DNA of 61,520 bases from Colwellia psychrerythraea. Lineage in GTDB: Bacteria > Pseudomonadota > Gammaproteobacteria > Enterobacterales > Alteromonadaceae. The notes below the pieces were generated by a model. It searched no databases and was not told the DNA's origin. It was given only the letters and a program-made list of their open reading frames with translations. The stretch spans positions 1 through 61,520 of the forward strand of contig MAAF01000084.1 of assembly GCA_002163005.1 (NCBI GenBank), read 5' to 3'. Numbering within the stretch: position 1 is the first letter of the stretch; every line of letters starts with the position of its first letter. Shown here one piece after another: positions 23,761-34,172 of this stretch. The translations under genes and the position numbers were made by a program.

Positions 23761-24891
23761 TTATAAATCAAAGTCATCGAAGTCGTCTGATGACACGGCA
23801 GAGTCCACTTGCCCCACCAAATATGATACGATTTCACTTTCTTGTGGGGCAACTTGAACGTTATCAGAAACCAAATAAGCATTCATCCAAGGGAGTGGGT
23901 TACTCTTAATGTCAAACGGTGCATCAAAACCAATCGCGGTCATACGTTGGTTACTGATGTATTCAATGTATTGCTTTATAATGGCAGCATTAAGACCAAT
24001 CATAGAACCATCTTTAAACAAGTAATCGGCCCATTCTTTTTCTTGGTCAACTACGTCTAAAAATATCTGCCTTCCTTGCTCTCTTAAATCACGAGATATA
24101 TCTGCCATTTCAGGGTCATCTTTACCGCTAGCCCAAATATTTAAGATGTGCTGCGTTCCCGTTAAATGCAGAGCTTCGTCGCGAGCGATCATTTTGATGA
24201 TTTTTGAATTACCTTCCAAAAGTTCACGTTCAGCGAAAGCAAATGAACAAGCAAAGCTTACATAAAAGCGAATAGCTTCAAGCGCATTTACAGAGCATAC
24301 AGCTAAATATAACCGTTCTTTAAGCTTACGTTTAGTGACTTCTATAGTTTTACCGTCAATTTCATAGGTGCCTTCACCTTGAGACTGGAATAACTGAGTC
24401 GTTAAAATCACGTCATCAAAATACTTGGCGATACTCTCTGCACGTTTCAAAATTGCAGGATTTACCATAATGTCATCAAAGACTTCACTAGGGTCAGTGA
24501 ATAGGTTACGTAAAATATGGGTATATGAACGGCTATGAATCGTCTCAGAGAAAGCCCAGGTTTCTATCCAAGTCTCTACTTCAGGTAATGACACCAATGG
24601 TAAAAGCACCATATTCACCGAACGTGCGGCCATTGAGTCCAACAGAGTTTGATACTTCAAGTTAGATATGAATATGTGCTTTTCAGATTCAGTAAGGCTC
24701 TGCCAGTCAGACCTGTCCTTTGAAACATCTATTTCTTCAGGACGCCAAAAAAAAGACAACTGCTTTTCAATAAGCTTTTCAAAAGCAGGGTGTTTTTGCA
24801 CATCGTAACGTGAAACGTTTACTGATTGCCCTAAGAACATCGGTTCAAGAAGTGCGTTGTTAGGTTTCTGATTGAAGGTAGTGTACGTCAT
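23761..24891 (-). CDS. nrdB: Ribonucleotide reductase class Ia, beta subunit (intact copy)
   Basis: The 376-residue small subunit carries the di-iron centre and tyrosyl radical that initiate catalysis in NrdA. Iron ligands are visible in [15 protein letters not shown] (Glu, His), [20 protein letters not shown] (Glu, Glu, His) and the earlier Asp/Glu segment ([11 protein letters not shown] holds the region before the radical Tyr). The C-terminal tail [20 protein letters not shown], which docks onto NrdA, is complete here. A near-identical gene lies directly upstream but lacks this tail. AAGAAG precedes the ATG. It is followed by yfaE nine bases on, so this is presumably the working subunit. 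Confidence 0.92.
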   Translation of the reverse strand: MTYTTFNQKPNNALLEPMFLGQSVNVSRYDVQKHPAFEKLIEKQLSFFWRPEEIDVSKDRSDWQSLTESEKHIFISNLKYQTLLDSMAARSVNMVLLPLVSLPEVETWIETWAFSETIHSRSYTHILRNLFTDPSEVFDDIMVNPAILKRAESIAKYFDDVILTTQLFQSQGEGTYEIDGKTIEVTKRKLKERLYLAVCSVNALEAIRFYVSFACSFAFAERELLEGNSKIIKMIARDEALHLTGTQHILNIWASGKDDPEMADISRDLREQGRQIFLDVVDQEKEWADYLFKDGSMIGLNAAIIKQYIEYISNQRMTAIGFDAPFDIKSNPLPWMNAYLVSDNVQVAPQESEIVSYLVGQVDSAVSSDDFDDFDL

Positions 24892-25000
24892 GTGATTATC
24901 TTCTTTATTTTAATTGTTCTTAGCATAGCAATTATGCGCTTAAATTCTTTCAAAAATAGTCTCGTAAAACAACTCTTGAAATTATTCAATATGTACGTCA

Positions 25001-26125
25001 CTAAGCAGCAAGTTTTAACTTTGTACCGTGACAAAAAACAGGGTGTTTTAGCGTGTGAACATTTATTTCAGTTTCTTGAGGTGCCACTTGCACGTTATCG
25101 CTGACAAGATAAGCATTCATCCAGGGCAATGGATTGCTCTTAATGTTATAAGGCGCATCAAAACCAATAGCGGTTAAACGTTGATTAGAAATATATTCAA
25201 TGTATTGATTTAAAATTTCGGCATTGAGTCCAATCATTGAACCATCTTTAAATAAATATTGAGCCCATTCCTTTTCTTGCTCAACAACATCTAAGAAAAT
25301 TTGTAACCCTTCATCGCGAAGTTCTTCACTAATAATTTTCATTTCAGGGTCATCTTTACCTGACTTCCAATTATTAAGAATATGTTGAGTCCCCGTTAAA
25401 TGAAGTGCTTCATCGCGCGCAATCAATTTTATAATTTTGGCATTGCCTTCGAGTAGCTCTCGTTCTGCAAAAGCAAATGAGCAAGCAAAACTTACGTAAA
25501 AGCGAATCGCTTCTAGTGCATTAACAGAACAAACAGCAAGATATAAACGCTCTTTAAGTTTTCTTGTACTAACTTCTACTGTTTTACCTTCTACCTCATA
25601 AGTACCTTCACCTTGAGATTGCAATAATTGCGTAGTAAGAATTACATCGTCAAAAAACTTAGCGATACTAGTAGCACGTTTTAAAATAGCAGGATTAACG
25701 ATGATATCATCGAATATTTCACCTGGCTCTGTAAATAAATTACGTAAAATATGCGTGTAAGAACGAGAATGAATGGTTTCACTAAAAGCCCATGTTTCTA
25801 CCCAAGTTTCTACTTCAGGTAAAGAAACCAAAGGAAGTAATACGGCATTAACAGAACGTGCAGCCATTGAATCTAAAAGTGTTTGGTATTTTAAGTTAGA
25901 GATAAAAATATGCTTTTCTGAATCGGTAAGGCTCTGCCAATCAGCTCTATCTTTAGATACATCAACTTCTTCTGGACGCCAAAAAAAACTTAATTGCTTT
26001 TCAATTAATTTTTCAAAAGCAATATAACGTTGCTGATCGTAGCGAGAAACGTTAACGCTATTACCTAAAAACATTGGCTCTAAAAGTGCGTTATTAGGTA
26101 CTTGATTAAACGTGGTATACGTCAT
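25001..26125 (-). CDS. nrdB: Tandem NrdB paralogue lacking the NrdA-docking tail
   Basis: A 374-residue protein that agrees closely with the downstream nrdB product through [20 protein letters not shown]. From there it is replaced by the unrelated tail [20 protein letters not shown]. All iron-ligand and radical-site segments are kept ([30 protein letters not shown]). In class Ia enzymes the last 7-20 residues of NrdB bind NrdA, and beta without the tail does not form the holoenzyme. So this copy probably cannot support reduction alone, but it could form heterodimers with the intact NrdB. The N-terminal 350 residues show no decay, which suggests either a recent event or a retained role. Confidence 0.85.
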   Translation of the reverse strand: MTYTTFNQVPNNALLEPMFLGNSVNVSRYDQQRYIAFEKLIEKQLSFFWRPEEVDVSKDRADWQSLTDSEKHIFISNLKYQTLLDSMAARSVNAVLLPLVSLPEVETWVETWAFSETIHSRSYTHILRNLFTEPGEIFDDIIVNPAILKRATSIAKFFDDVILTTQLLQSQGEGTYEVEGKTVEVSTRKLKERLYLAVCSVNALEAIRFYVSFACSFAFAERELLEGNAKIIKLIARDEALHLTGTQHILNNWKSGKDDPEMKIISEELRDEGLQIFLDVVEQEKEWAQYLFKDGSMIGLNAEILNQYIEYISNQRLTAIGFDAPYNIKSNPLPWMNAYLVSDNVQVAPQETEINVHTLKHPVFCHGTKLKLAA

Positions 26126-26162
26126 GTTTTTATTCCTTTGGGACTACAGTGCTGTAGTAGCA

Positions 26163-26187
26163 AAAGCCTAGTACATTGCTAGGCTTT
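26163..26187 (-). terminator. Weak hairpin between nrdA and nrdB'
   Basis: AAAGCCTAG pairs with CTAGGCTTT around a seven-base loop, followed on the minus strand by TTTT of the AGGCTTTTGC end. It may attenuate transcription between the alpha and beta genes. The stem is only nine bases and internal to the operon. Confidence 0.45.
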
Positions 26188-26227
26188 ATATAGTAAGTTT
26201 GAGATATAAGAGGGTTAAGTAAAATGA

Positions 26228-28498
26228 TTAAATTTTACAAGCTCCGCCAGCACAACTATCGTCTTCAACTTCAATATCATCGCTCGCACCATCACGGGTG
26301 TTATGGTAATAAAGTGTTTTAACACCCAGTTTATAGGCCGTTAGTATATCTTTTAAGATTTGTTTAACGGGGACTTTACCGCCTTCAAATTTATTCGGAT
26401 CATAATTAGTATTTGCCGATATAGCTTGGTCGACAAACTTTTGCATAATACCAACCAATTCTAAATAGCCTTGGTTATCTGGAATATTCCAGAGTAACTC
26501 ATAATTGCCTTTTAGTTTTTCATACTCAGGAACAACTTGTTTCAATACACCATCTTTACTGGCTTTAATGCTTATTAAACCACGAGGCGGCTCAATACCA
26601 TTAGTTGCGTTAGATATCTGTGAAGATGTTTCTGATGGCATTAACGCAGAAACTGTTGAGTTTCTCACACCATGTTTTTTAATACTGTGACGCAAGCTTT
26701 CCCAATCTAGGTGAAGTGGTTCCCCGGTAATGTCATCGATTGTCTTTTTATAAGTATCAATCGGTAAAATCCCTTTAGATAGCAGAGTTTCATCAAATTT
26801 AGGACATGCACCTTGCTCTTTCGCTAATTCATTTGTCGCTTTGAGTAAGTAAAACTGAATAGCTTCAAAAGTGCGGTGAGTTAAGTTATTTGCACTGCCG
26901 TTTGAGTAGTAAAGTCCATTTTTAGCAAGATAGTATGCATAGTTAATAACGCCTATACCTAATGTTCTTCTCGCCATGCTTGCACTTTGTGCTGCAGCAA
27001 TAGGGTAGTCTTGATAATCTAATAAACTATCTAATGCGCGTACTGCTAGATCTGCTAAACCCTCTAATTCATCTAATGAATCGATAGCACCTAGGTTAAA
27101 TGCAGAAAGTGTACAAAGCGCAATTTCTCCATTCTCATCATTAATATCATTCATTGGCTTAGTTGGCAGGGCAATTTCTAAACATAAATTACTCTGACGA
27201 ATAGCCGCTTTACTTGAATCAAATGGACTGTGGGTATTACAGTGATCTACATTTTGTAAGTAGATACGGCCAGTGCTTGCGCGCTCTTGTGCAAACAGCG
27301 TAAATAATTCGATAGCTTTAATACGCTTTTTGCGGATTGAATCATCGTTTTCATATTGCACGTATAAACGTTCAAACTTATCTTGGTCTTCAAAGAAGGC
27401 ATCATATAGTCCCGGAACATCACTTGGACTAAATAAGGTAATAGAACCACCTTTAATTAAACGTTGGTACATCAACTTGTTAAATTGCACACCATAATCT
27501 AAATGACGTACACGGTTTTCTTCTACGCCACGGTTATTTTTAAGTACCAATAAACTTTCTACTTCAAGATGCCACAAAGGATAAAACAATGTAGCAGCAC
27601 CGCCGCGAACCCCACCTTGTGAACAACTTTTAACGGCTGTTTGGAAGTGCTTAAAGAATGGAATACATCCGGTATGAAATGCTTCACCATTTCTTATCGT
27701 GCTACCCAATGCACGAATACGACCAGCATTGACACCAATACCAGCACGTTGAGATACATATTTAACAATAGCACTTGATGTCGCATTAATTGAATCTAAA
27801 CTATCGCCACATTCAATCAATACACAAGATGAAAATTGACGTGTAGGTGTACGAACACCAGCCATAATTGGGGTAGGCAATGATATTTTAAAGCGAGAAA
27901 TAGCGTGATAAAAATCTTCTACATAACGTAAGCGAGATTCAACAGGGTACTTAGCAAACAAACATGCCGAAACTAAAATATAGAGAAATTGAGCACTTTC
28001 GTAGATTTCACCGCTAACACGGTTTTGTACTAAATACTTACCTTCCAGCTGTTTCATAGCAGCATAACTGAAGTTTAGATCACGGCTATGGTCCATAAAA
28101 CTGGCCATGTGCTCGAAGTCATCTTTAGTATAATCAGTTAACAAGTGCTGATCATATTTGCCAGTTTCAACTAATTTCACCACGTGATCATAAAGGGCTG
28201 GTGGCTCAAATTGTCCGTAGGCTTTTTTACGTAAATGAAATACTGCTAAGCGAGCTGCCAAGTATTGATAGTCTGGGGTCTCCTCAGATATCAAATCAGC
28301 AGCTGCTTTAATAATAGTTTCATGAATATCTTCAGTTTTGATACCGTCATAAAACTGAATGTGAGATTTTAATTCAACTTGAGAAACAGAAACTTGTTCT
28401 AAGCCATCCGCAGCCCAAGCAATGACACGGTGAATTTTTTCTAAATCAATGGTTTCTTTCTTACCATTTCGTTTAGTTACAAAGAGGTTGTTATTCAT
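26228..28498 (-). CDS. nrdA: Ribonucleotide reductase class Ia, alpha subunit
   Basis: A 756-residue catalytic subunit reducing ribonucleoside diphosphates. The N-terminal ATP-cone (VTKRNGKKETIDLEKIHRVI) gives dATP overall-activity control. Active-site Cys occur in TRQFSSCVLIECGDS, and the catalytic Cys and Glu in SNLCLEIALPT. The C-terminal thiol pair is in DDSCAGGACKI, with the CxxxxC spacing that thioredoxin or glutaredoxin reduces. Length matches E. coli NrdA (761). It is the first gene of the operon; two NrdR-like boxes lie about 143-190 bases upstream. A hairpin at 26163-26187 separates it from nrdB'. Confidence 0.93.
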   Translation of the reverse strand: MNNNLFVTKRNGKKETIDLEKIHRVIAWAADGLEQVSVSQVELKSHIQFYDGIKTEDIHETIIKAAADLISEETPDYQYLAARLAVFHLRKKAYGQFEPPALYDHVVKLVETGKYDQHLLTDYTKDDFEHMASFMDHSRDLNFSYAAMKQLEGKYLVQNRVSGEIYESAQFLYILVSACLFAKYPVESRLRYVEDFYHAISRFKISLPTPIMAGVRTPTRQFSSCVLIECGDSLDSINATSSAIVKYVSQRAGIGVNAGRIRALGSTIRNGEAFHTGCIPFFKHFQTAVKSCSQGGVRGGAATLFYPLWHLEVESLLVLKNNRGVEENRVRHLDYGVQFNKLMYQRLIKGGSITLFSPSDVPGLYDAFFEDQDKFERLYVQYENDDSIRKKRIKAIELFTLFAQERASTGRIYLQNVDHCNTHSPFDSSKAAIRQSNLCLEIALPTKPMNDINDENGEIALCTLSAFNLGAIDSLDELEGLADLAVRALDSLLDYQDYPIAAAQSASMARRTLGIGVINYAYYLAKNGLYYSNGSANNLTHRTFEAIQFYLLKATNELAKEQGACPKFDETLLSKGILPIDTYKKTIDDITGEPLHLDWESLRHSIKKHGVRNSTVSALMPSETSSQISNATNGIEPPRGLISIKASKDGVLKQVVPEYEKLKGNYELLWNIPDNQGYLELVGIMQKFVDQAISANTNYDPNKFEGGKVPVKQILKDILTAYKLGVKTLYYHNTRDGASDDIEVEDDSCAGGACKI

Positions 28499-28640
28499 GA
28501 AATACCTGTAAAGCGATTATTGTTATTGTTTATTATTCCTAATAAAAGGATCTAAAACGTCCCTAATAAAAAATCCCACATACGTATTAGAAATAAATAA
28601 CTTAATACGTAGTATTAAAAATAACAACTGAGCATCAAAT

Positions 28641-28687
28641 GCACAATATCTAGGGTTTTTTATAATTCTAGACACAAGATAGTGAGG
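28641..28687 (-). promoter_or_regulatory. Paired NrdR boxes upstream of nrdA
   Basis: GCACAATATCTAGGGT (28641-28656) and ACACAAGATAGTGAGG (28672-28687) each match about 12-13 of 16 positions of the NrdR consensus acaCwAtATwTwGtgt. Their starts are 31 bases apart, the three-turn spacing typical of tandem NrdR boxes. They lie in the nrdA leader region, so ATP/dATP-dependent repression by NrdR is likely. No nrdR gene is in the window. Confidence 0.6.
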
Positions 28688-29052
28688 TTTGACCTGTTTT
28701 GCAAGTGATAAAAAGAGTTGATCTTTGTGATTATTTTTGCCGTAATTTCAGGGTTAGTGATGACTAACCTAGTAAGACTATTTGATTTTGGAATTTACTA
28801 AAAGCAACGATTATTTTACTTTTTTTAAGGTAAATTATTTTTATAAATTATTTTTGTTCAATATTTATGTTCGATATAGTGAATTAATATAACTAAAATA
28901 AAATTCATATTTTACAAGTGGTTATGATTACAAGGTAAGCGCAGATTAATGTTTAAACAACTTGATTGTTTATACAACAATTATTCTGCACGTACCTGAA
29001 CTATCGAATTTACCAAGTTTTTAACTTTATAAACCACTATGGTTAGTTATTT
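28688..29052. other. AT-rich intergenic stretch
   Basis: About 365 bases lie between the NrdR boxes and the ubiG fragment. They are rich in A/T, with the long run ATTATTTTTATAAATTATTT near 28840. I see no ORF, terminator or repeat. Part of it may be remote promoter DNA of the nrd operon. Confidence 0.4.
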
Positions 29053-29210
29053 TTAAAGCTTGCGACAACATAATATATAATTAACATCCAGTGAATCATT
29101 GAGTTTATGATTTCCTGTAATTGGATTGGACTGGATTGTAATGGATACCACTGGCATCAATACACTTTAATCCGTATTCATCTGCCCAACCAATAAGTTG
29201 AGAAGATTGT
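29053..29210 (-). pseudogene. Duplicated 3' end of ubiG
   Basis: This stretch repeats, with about 10 percent changes and a small insertion (GGATTGGACT near 29125), the last 50 or so codons of the adjacent ubiG gene. Shared strings include GCTTGCGACAACA, ACATCCAGTGAATCATTGAG, ACTGGCATCAATACACTTTA and CCAATAAGTTGAGAAG. The orientation is the same, so it is a partial tandem duplication. It has no start and cannot code a methyltransferase. Confidence 0.8.
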
Positions 29211-29218
29211 CTTAATTT

Positions 29219-29959
29219 TTACAGCTTGCGACAACACAATATATAATTGACATCCAGTGAATCATTGAGCTTATGATTTCCGGTAATTGGATTGTAATGA
29301 ATGCCACTGGCATCAATACACTTTAATCCGTGTTCTTCGGCCCAGCCAATGAGTTGTGAAGGTCGAATAAACTTATCATGGTCATGAGTACCATCAGGCA
29401 CGATTTTGAGCACTTTCTCTGCTGCAAGTATCGCCAATAAATAAGCTTTGATACTTTTATTGAGGGTTGAAAAGAATATCAAGCCGCCTGATTTAACTAA
29501 AGTGGAACATGCTTGAATCACCGATGCAGGGTCAGGAACATGCTCTAACATTTCCATGCAAGTAACGACATCAAAATCACCTGGGTTTTGCTGTGCTTTT
29601 TCTTCGGCAGTAATTTTTTGATAATTGATAGCTAAGCCAGTTTCTAGTGCATGTAGTTTGGCAACATTGAGTGGTTCGGTACCCATATCAATACCTGTTA
29701 CGTTGGCACCGAGTTTTGCCAGTGATTCTGATAATATCCCACCACCACAACCTACATCAATAATCTGCGCATCATAAAAGCCATTTTTTGAATCAATGTC
29801 TTTAGTTTGAAGAGCAAGATGCTGACTTATAAATTGTACTCTTAATGGGTTAATTTGATGTAAAGGTTTAAAGTCACCAGTTAAATCCCACCATTGGCTA
29901 GCAACTTGTTCGAACTTTGCGATTTCATCTTCATTTACGTTAAGGGGTTGGCTTGACAT
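29219..29959 (-). CDS. ubiG: Ubiquinone biosynthesis O-methyltransferase
   Basis: A 246-residue SAM-dependent methyltransferase that performs both O-methylations in ubiquinone synthesis. It starts in the usual way ([20 protein letters not shown]), with SAM motif [20 protein letters not shown] at about residue 66, post-I VTGIDMG, motif [18 protein letters not shown] and motif [14 protein letters not shown]. It is divergent from gyrA across 312 bases, the conserved arrangement in gammaproteobacteria. Its 3' end is followed by a duplicated fragment of itself. UbiG acts at the inner membrane with the Ubi complex. Confidence 0.92.
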   Translation of the reverse strand: MSSQPLNVNEDEIAKFEQVASQWWDLTGDFKPLHQINPLRVQFISQHLALQTKDIDSKNGFYDAQIIDVGCGGGILSESLAKLGANVTGIDMGTEPLNVAKLHALETGLAINYQKITAEEKAQQNPGDFDVVTCMEMLEHVPDPASVIQACSTLVKSGGLIFFSTLNKSIKAYLLAILAAEKVLKIVPDGTHDHDKFIRPSQLIGWAEEHGLKCIDASGIHYNPITGNHKLNDSLDVNYILCCRKL

Positions 29960-30271
29960 ACATTCACTACTTTAAATTGACTTTCAATAATTCGATTCTA
30001 AACGAAAGTCATTTTTAAGCAAAGGGGATAGATCAAATCTAGGCTTTTTAGATGCTTTTTTAAGCTGATTATACCCCCTAAAAAAACCTTTAAATAAAGC
30101 TGTATGGCATCAACAATTTTTATGCTAGTATGCTGCGTTGATTACTATTATTAGTGTCTATTAGATAACAATAAAATCTTTAAAATACCGTTTAATTATT
30201 ACTAAAAATTAGCCTCGCTATATAACTAGTATTATTAAGCAAAAGAATTAGTTAAGGGATACCATCGATTT
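29960..30271. other. Divergent ubiG-gyrA promoter region
   Basis: These 312 bases separate the divergent starts. They hold A/T-rich runs and a candidate -10 for gyrA (TATGCT near 30126). AAGGGA shortly before the gyrA ATG is the likely ribosome site. I could not fix the promoters reliably by eye. Confidence 0.4.
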
Positions 30272-32986
30272 ATGTCCGATCTGGCCAAACAAATAGTTCC
30301 AGTTAATATTGAAGATGAACTAAAAACCTCCTATTTAGATTATGCCATGAGTGTAATAGTTGGGCGTGCATTGCCTGATGTTCGTGATGGCTTAAAACCT
30401 GTACATCGTCGGGTGTTATTCGCCATGGATGTATTAGGGAATGATTGGAACAAAGCCTATAAGAAATCAGCCCGTGTGGTTGGTGATGTAATAGGTAAAT
30501 ATCACCCTCATGGTGATACTGCTGTATATGATACAATTGTTCGTATGGCTCAGCCATTCTCCTTACGTTACATGCTTGTCGATGGACAAGGTAACTTCGG
30601 CTCTGTTGATGGCGATAGCGCAGCAGCAATGCGTTATACCGAAATTAGAATGTCTAAAATTGCACATTCTATCCTTGCCGACTTAGATAAAGAAACCGTT
30701 GATTTTGTACCTAACTATGATGGTACAGAACATATACCAGCGGTTATGCCAACCCGCGTACCTAACTTATTAGTTAACGGCACCTCAGGTATTGCTGTTG
30801 GTATGGCAACCAATATTCCTCCGCATAATTTAACTGAAGTTATCAATGCCTGTTTAGCGCTTATTGATAACAGTGAATTATCTTTCGAAGAAATTTTAGA
30901 ACACATCCCTGGACCTGACTTTCCAACCGCAGGTATTATTAGTGGTCGTGCAGGTATTGAAGAAGCTTACCGAACGGGTCGTGGTAAAATAAAAATTCGT
31001 GCTCGTGCAAGTATTGATGTGCATGAAACTACGGGTAAAGAAACAATAATAGTTCATGAATTACCTTATCAAGTAAACAAAGCACGCTTAATTGAAAAAA
31101 TGGCTGAGCTTGTTAAAGACAAACGTCTTGAAGGTATTTCTGCTTTACGTGATGAATCTGATAAAGATGGCATGCGTATGGTTATTGAAATCAAACGCGG
31201 TGAAGTGGGTGAAGTTGTTTTAAATAACTTATACAAACTGACACAAATGCAAGTTTCTTTTGGTTTAAATATGGTGGCATTAACCAATGGCCAACCTAAA
31301 ATATTTAACATAAAAGAGATGTTAGAAGCGTTTGTATTACATCGCCGTGAAGTGGTAACTCGTCGTACAATTTTCGAATTAAGAAAAGCACGTGATCGTG
31401 CTCATATCTTAGAAGGTTTATCAATTGCTTTAGCAAATATAGACCCTATCATTGAATTGATTAAAGCTTCAAACAATAGAAAAGAATCTGAAGAAAAGCT
31501 TATTTCTCAAGGTTGGGAACTAGGCAATGTGGCGGGTATGCTCAGTGAAGCGGGTAATGATGCAGCTCGTCCTGAGTGGTTAGAGCCTGAATATGGAATT
31601 CGTGATGGTTTATATTACTTAACCGCCGAGCAAGCAAAAGCAATCGTTGATTTACAGTTGTACAAATTATCTGGCATGGAACACGATAAAATTCTAAGCG
31701 AGTATAAAGCGTTATTAGACCTTATTGCAGAATTAATGCATATTTTGGCTACGCCAGCTCGTTTAATGGAAGTTATTTGTGAAGAACTTATTGCTATTCG
31801 TGATGAATTTGGTGATGAACGTAGAACAGAAATAACGAATGCTTCACATGATTTATCTTTAGAAGACTTAATCACTGAAGAAGATGTTGTAGTGACACTT
31901 TCCCATGAAGGCTATGTTAAATATCAAGTCTTAAGTGATTACGAAGCTCAGCGTCGTGGTGGTAAAGGTAAAGCAGCGACTAAGATGAAAGAAGAAGATT
32001 TCATCGAACGTTTACTCGTGGCTAATACACATGACACTATTCTATGTTTCTCAGATCGCGGTAAATTATATTGGTTGAAAGTTTTCCAATTACCATTAGC
32101 AAGTCGTACGGCAAGAGGCAGACCAATTGTAAACATCTTGCCATTAGAGAGTGATGAACGTATCACCGCTATCTTGCCAGTACGTGATTATGCCGATGAT
32201 AAATATATCGTTATGGCAACGGCTTCTGGAACGGTTAAGAAAACACGTTTAGATGCTTATTCGAATCAACGAGCTAATGGTATTATTGCGTTAAACCTTC
32301 GTGATGATGATACCTTAATTGGTGTTGATATTACCGACGGTAACAACGATATTATGTTGTTCTCTGATGCGGGTAAAGTTGTCCGCTTTAACGAAAAAGT
32401 ACGTGACAGTGAAACAGGTGAAATAAAGCTTGACCCAGAAACAGGCGAACAACGTTGGGCGTTAAAACCAATCGGTCGTACCGGTACTGGTGTTCGCGGG
32501 ATGAAACTTGAGGGCGACCAAAAGGTTGTTTCATTGATTGTTCCTAAGAATGATGGACCTATCTTAACCATCACAGAAAATGGTTTTGGTAAACGTACTG
32601 ATTTAGCTGAATATCCAGCTAAGAGTAGAGCAACGAAAGGTGTTGTTTCTATTAAAGTTAGTGAACGTAATGGTAAAGTCGTTGGTGCTGTTCAAGTTGA
32701 AGAACTTGATGAAATCATGCTTATCACTGATAGTGGTACCTTAGTTCGTACTCGCGTCAATGAAGTGAGCATTATTGGTCGTAATACTCAGGGTGTACGT
32801 TTGATACGTACTGCTGATGATGAACATGTGGTAGCACTACAACGTATTGATGAAATTGAAGAGCCTGAACTACTTGAAGAAGTTGTTGAGGGTGATGAAG
32901 TCATTGAAACGGGTGCGGAGCATAATCCAGAGCATAGCGCTCAGCAGGATGTTGCTGATACCTCACAAGACGACAATCAAGAGTAA
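30272..32986 (+). CDS. gyrA: DNA gyrase subunit A
   Basis: A 904-residue breakage-reunion subunit of the type II topoisomerase that introduces negative supercoils. The catalytic Tyr is in [14 protein letters not shown] (about residue 122). The quinolone region reads [20 protein letters not shown], with Thr at the position that is Ser83 in E. coli; Thr is natural in many gammaproteobacteria. The C-terminal DNA-wrapping pinwheel begins with the GyrA box QRRGGKG near residue 565. The last 35 residues are very acidic ([14 protein letters not shown]). A hairpin terminator follows at 33003. Confidence 0.96.
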   Translation: MSDLAKQIVPVNIEDELKTSYLDYAMSVIVGRALPDVRDGLKPVHRRVLFAMDVLGNDWNKAYKKSARVVGDVIGKYHPHGDTAVYDTIVRMAQPFSLRYMLVDGQGNFGSVDGDSAAAMRYTEIRMSKIAHSILADLDKETVDFVPNYDGTEHIPAVMPTRVPNLLVNGTSGIAVGMATNIPPHNLTEVINACLALIDNSELSFEEILEHIPGPDFPTAGIISGRAGIEEAYRTGRGKIKIRARASIDVHETTGKETIIVHELPYQVNKARLIEKMAELVKDKRLEGISALRDESDKDGMRMVIEIKRGEVGEVVLNNLYKLTQMQVSFGLNMVALTNGQPKIFNIKEMLEAFVLHRREVVTRRTIFELRKARDRAHILEGLSIALANIDPIIELIKASNNRKESEEKLISQGWELGNVAGMLSEAGNDAARPEWLEPEYGIRDGLYYLTAEQAKAIVDLQLYKLSGMEHDKILSEYKALLDLIAELMHILATPARLMEVICEELIAIRDEFGDERRTEITNASHDLSLEDLITEEDVVVTLSHEGYVKYQVLSDYEAQRRGGKGKAATKMKEEDFIERLLVANTHDTILCFSDRGKLYWLKVFQLPLASRTARGRPIVNILPLESDERITAILPVRDYADDKYIVMATASGTVKKTRLDAYSNQRANGIIALNLRDDDTLIGVDITDGNNDIMLFSDAGKVVRFNEKVRDSETGEIKLDPETGEQRWALKPIGRTGTGVRGMKLEGDQKVVSLIVPKNDGPILTITENGFGKRTDLAEYPAKSRATKGVVSIKVSERNGKVVGAVQVEELDEIMLITDSGTLVRTRVNEVSIIGRNTQGVRLIRTADDEHVVALQRIDEIEEPELLEEVVEGDEVIETGAEHNPEHSAQQDVADTSQDDNQE

Positions 32987-33002
32987 TTGTCGCATCAACA
33001 CT

Positions 33003-33031
33003 AAAAAGGCGGCTAATAACCGCCTTTTTTA
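33003..33031 (+). terminator. gyrA terminator
   Basis: AAAAAGGCGG pairs with CCGCCTTTTTT around CTAATAA, and the T-run lies in the 3' arm. It separates gyrA from serC. Confidence 0.85.
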
Positions 33032-33085
33032 ATGTGATTTTTTAAATAAATATTTCAAATCGTAGTTAATAAAGTAGGAAAGATA

Positions 33086-34171
33086 ATGTCAGAAGTTTTT
33101 AATTTTTGTGCTGGCCCAGCAATGTTGCCAACAGCTGTAATGGCAAAAGCACAACAAGAGTTTTTAAATTGGCAAGGCACAGGTAGTTCTGTAATGGAAT
33201 TAAGCCATCGTAGTGGTATTTACATTGCTATGGCAGAAAAAGCGGAAGCAGATTTACGTGAGCTAATGTCGATTCCTGATAATTATAAAGTTCTGTTTTG
33301 CCATGGCGGCGGACGAGGACAGTTTTCTGCTGTACCACTTAACTTACTCCCTGCAGGTAAGTCTGCCGATTATATTGTCTCAGGATCATGGTCTAAAGCT
33401 GCTGCAGCTGAAGCAAAAAATTTTGGTGACATTAACATTATTAATATTAATCAAGATATTAATGATAAAGCTAGTCTTATTCCAAGTTCAGACTGGCCTA
33501 TTAACCCTGATGCAGCCTATGTTCATTATTGTCCTAATGAAACCGTTAATGGCATTGAAATAAATACTATTCCAGAAACCAATGGCGTGCCTTTGGTTGC
33601 AGACATGTCTTCAACTATTCTATCCCATGAAGTCGATGTCAGTAAATTTGGTTTAATCTATGCTGGAGCTCAAAAAAATATTGGCCCATCAGGATTAACC
33701 ATTGTTATAGTTCGAGAAGACTTACTTGGTCATGCGCATGTAGCAACGCCGTGTATTATGAATTATAAAACGTCTGCAGACAGTGACTCAATGTATAATA
33801 CCCCACCAACTTATGCTTGGTATCTTGCTGGCTTAGTATTTCAGTGGCTAAAAGATGTAGGTGGCGTTAAAGAAATTGCTAAAGTAAACCAAACTAAAGC
33901 TGAGTTGCTGTATCAAGCGATTGATGGAAGTGAATTATACCTTAATCACATCGAAGCTCAGTATCGCAGCAAGATGAATATTCCATTTTGGCTAAAAGAA
34001 GACAGCCTAAATGATAAGTTTATAAGTGAATCTGAGGCTGCCGGATTAACTGCACTCAAAGGTCATAGAATTGTTGGTGGCATGCGCGCAAGTATTTATA
34101 ACGCTATGCCGCTTGAAGGGGTTCAAGCCCTAGTAGACTTTATGCAACAGTTTGAAAAGAGGAATAGATAA
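33086..34171 (+). CDS. serC: Phosphoserine aminotransferase
   Basis: A 361-residue PLP enzyme that makes phosphoserine from 3-phosphohydroxypyruvate and also serves pyridoxine synthesis. It begins [31 protein letters not shown] binds the cofactor phosphate. The PLP-binding Lys is in [16 protein letters not shown] near residue 198. [16 protein letters not shown] near the C-terminus is the substrate Arg segment. Length is standard. aroA starts two bases after its stop, so the two form an operon as in most gammaproteobacteria. Confidence 0.95.
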   Translation: MSEVFNFCAGPAMLPTAVMAKAQQEFLNWQGTGSSVMELSHRSGIYIAMAEKAEADLRELMSIPDNYKVLFCHGGGRGQFSAVPLNLLPAGKSADYIVSGSWSKAAAAEAKNFGDINIININQDINDKASLIPSSDWPINPDAAYVHYCPNETVNGIEINTIPETNGVPLVADMSSTILSHEVDVSKFGLIYAGAQKNIGPSGLTIVIVREDLLGHAHVATPCIMNYKTSADSDSMYNTPPTYAWYLAGLVFQWLKDVGGVKEIAKVNQTKAELLYQAIDGSELYLNHIEAQYRSKMNIPFWLKEDSLNDKFISESEAAGLTALKGHRIVGGMRASIYNAMPLEGVQALVDFMQQFEKRNR

Positions 34172-34172
34172 A

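Noticed and set aside
30510..30560. Quinolone-resistance mutation in gyrA (Thr in place of Ser83)
   Set aside because: Thr is the natural residue at this position in many gammaproteobacteria, so it is not evidence of selection.
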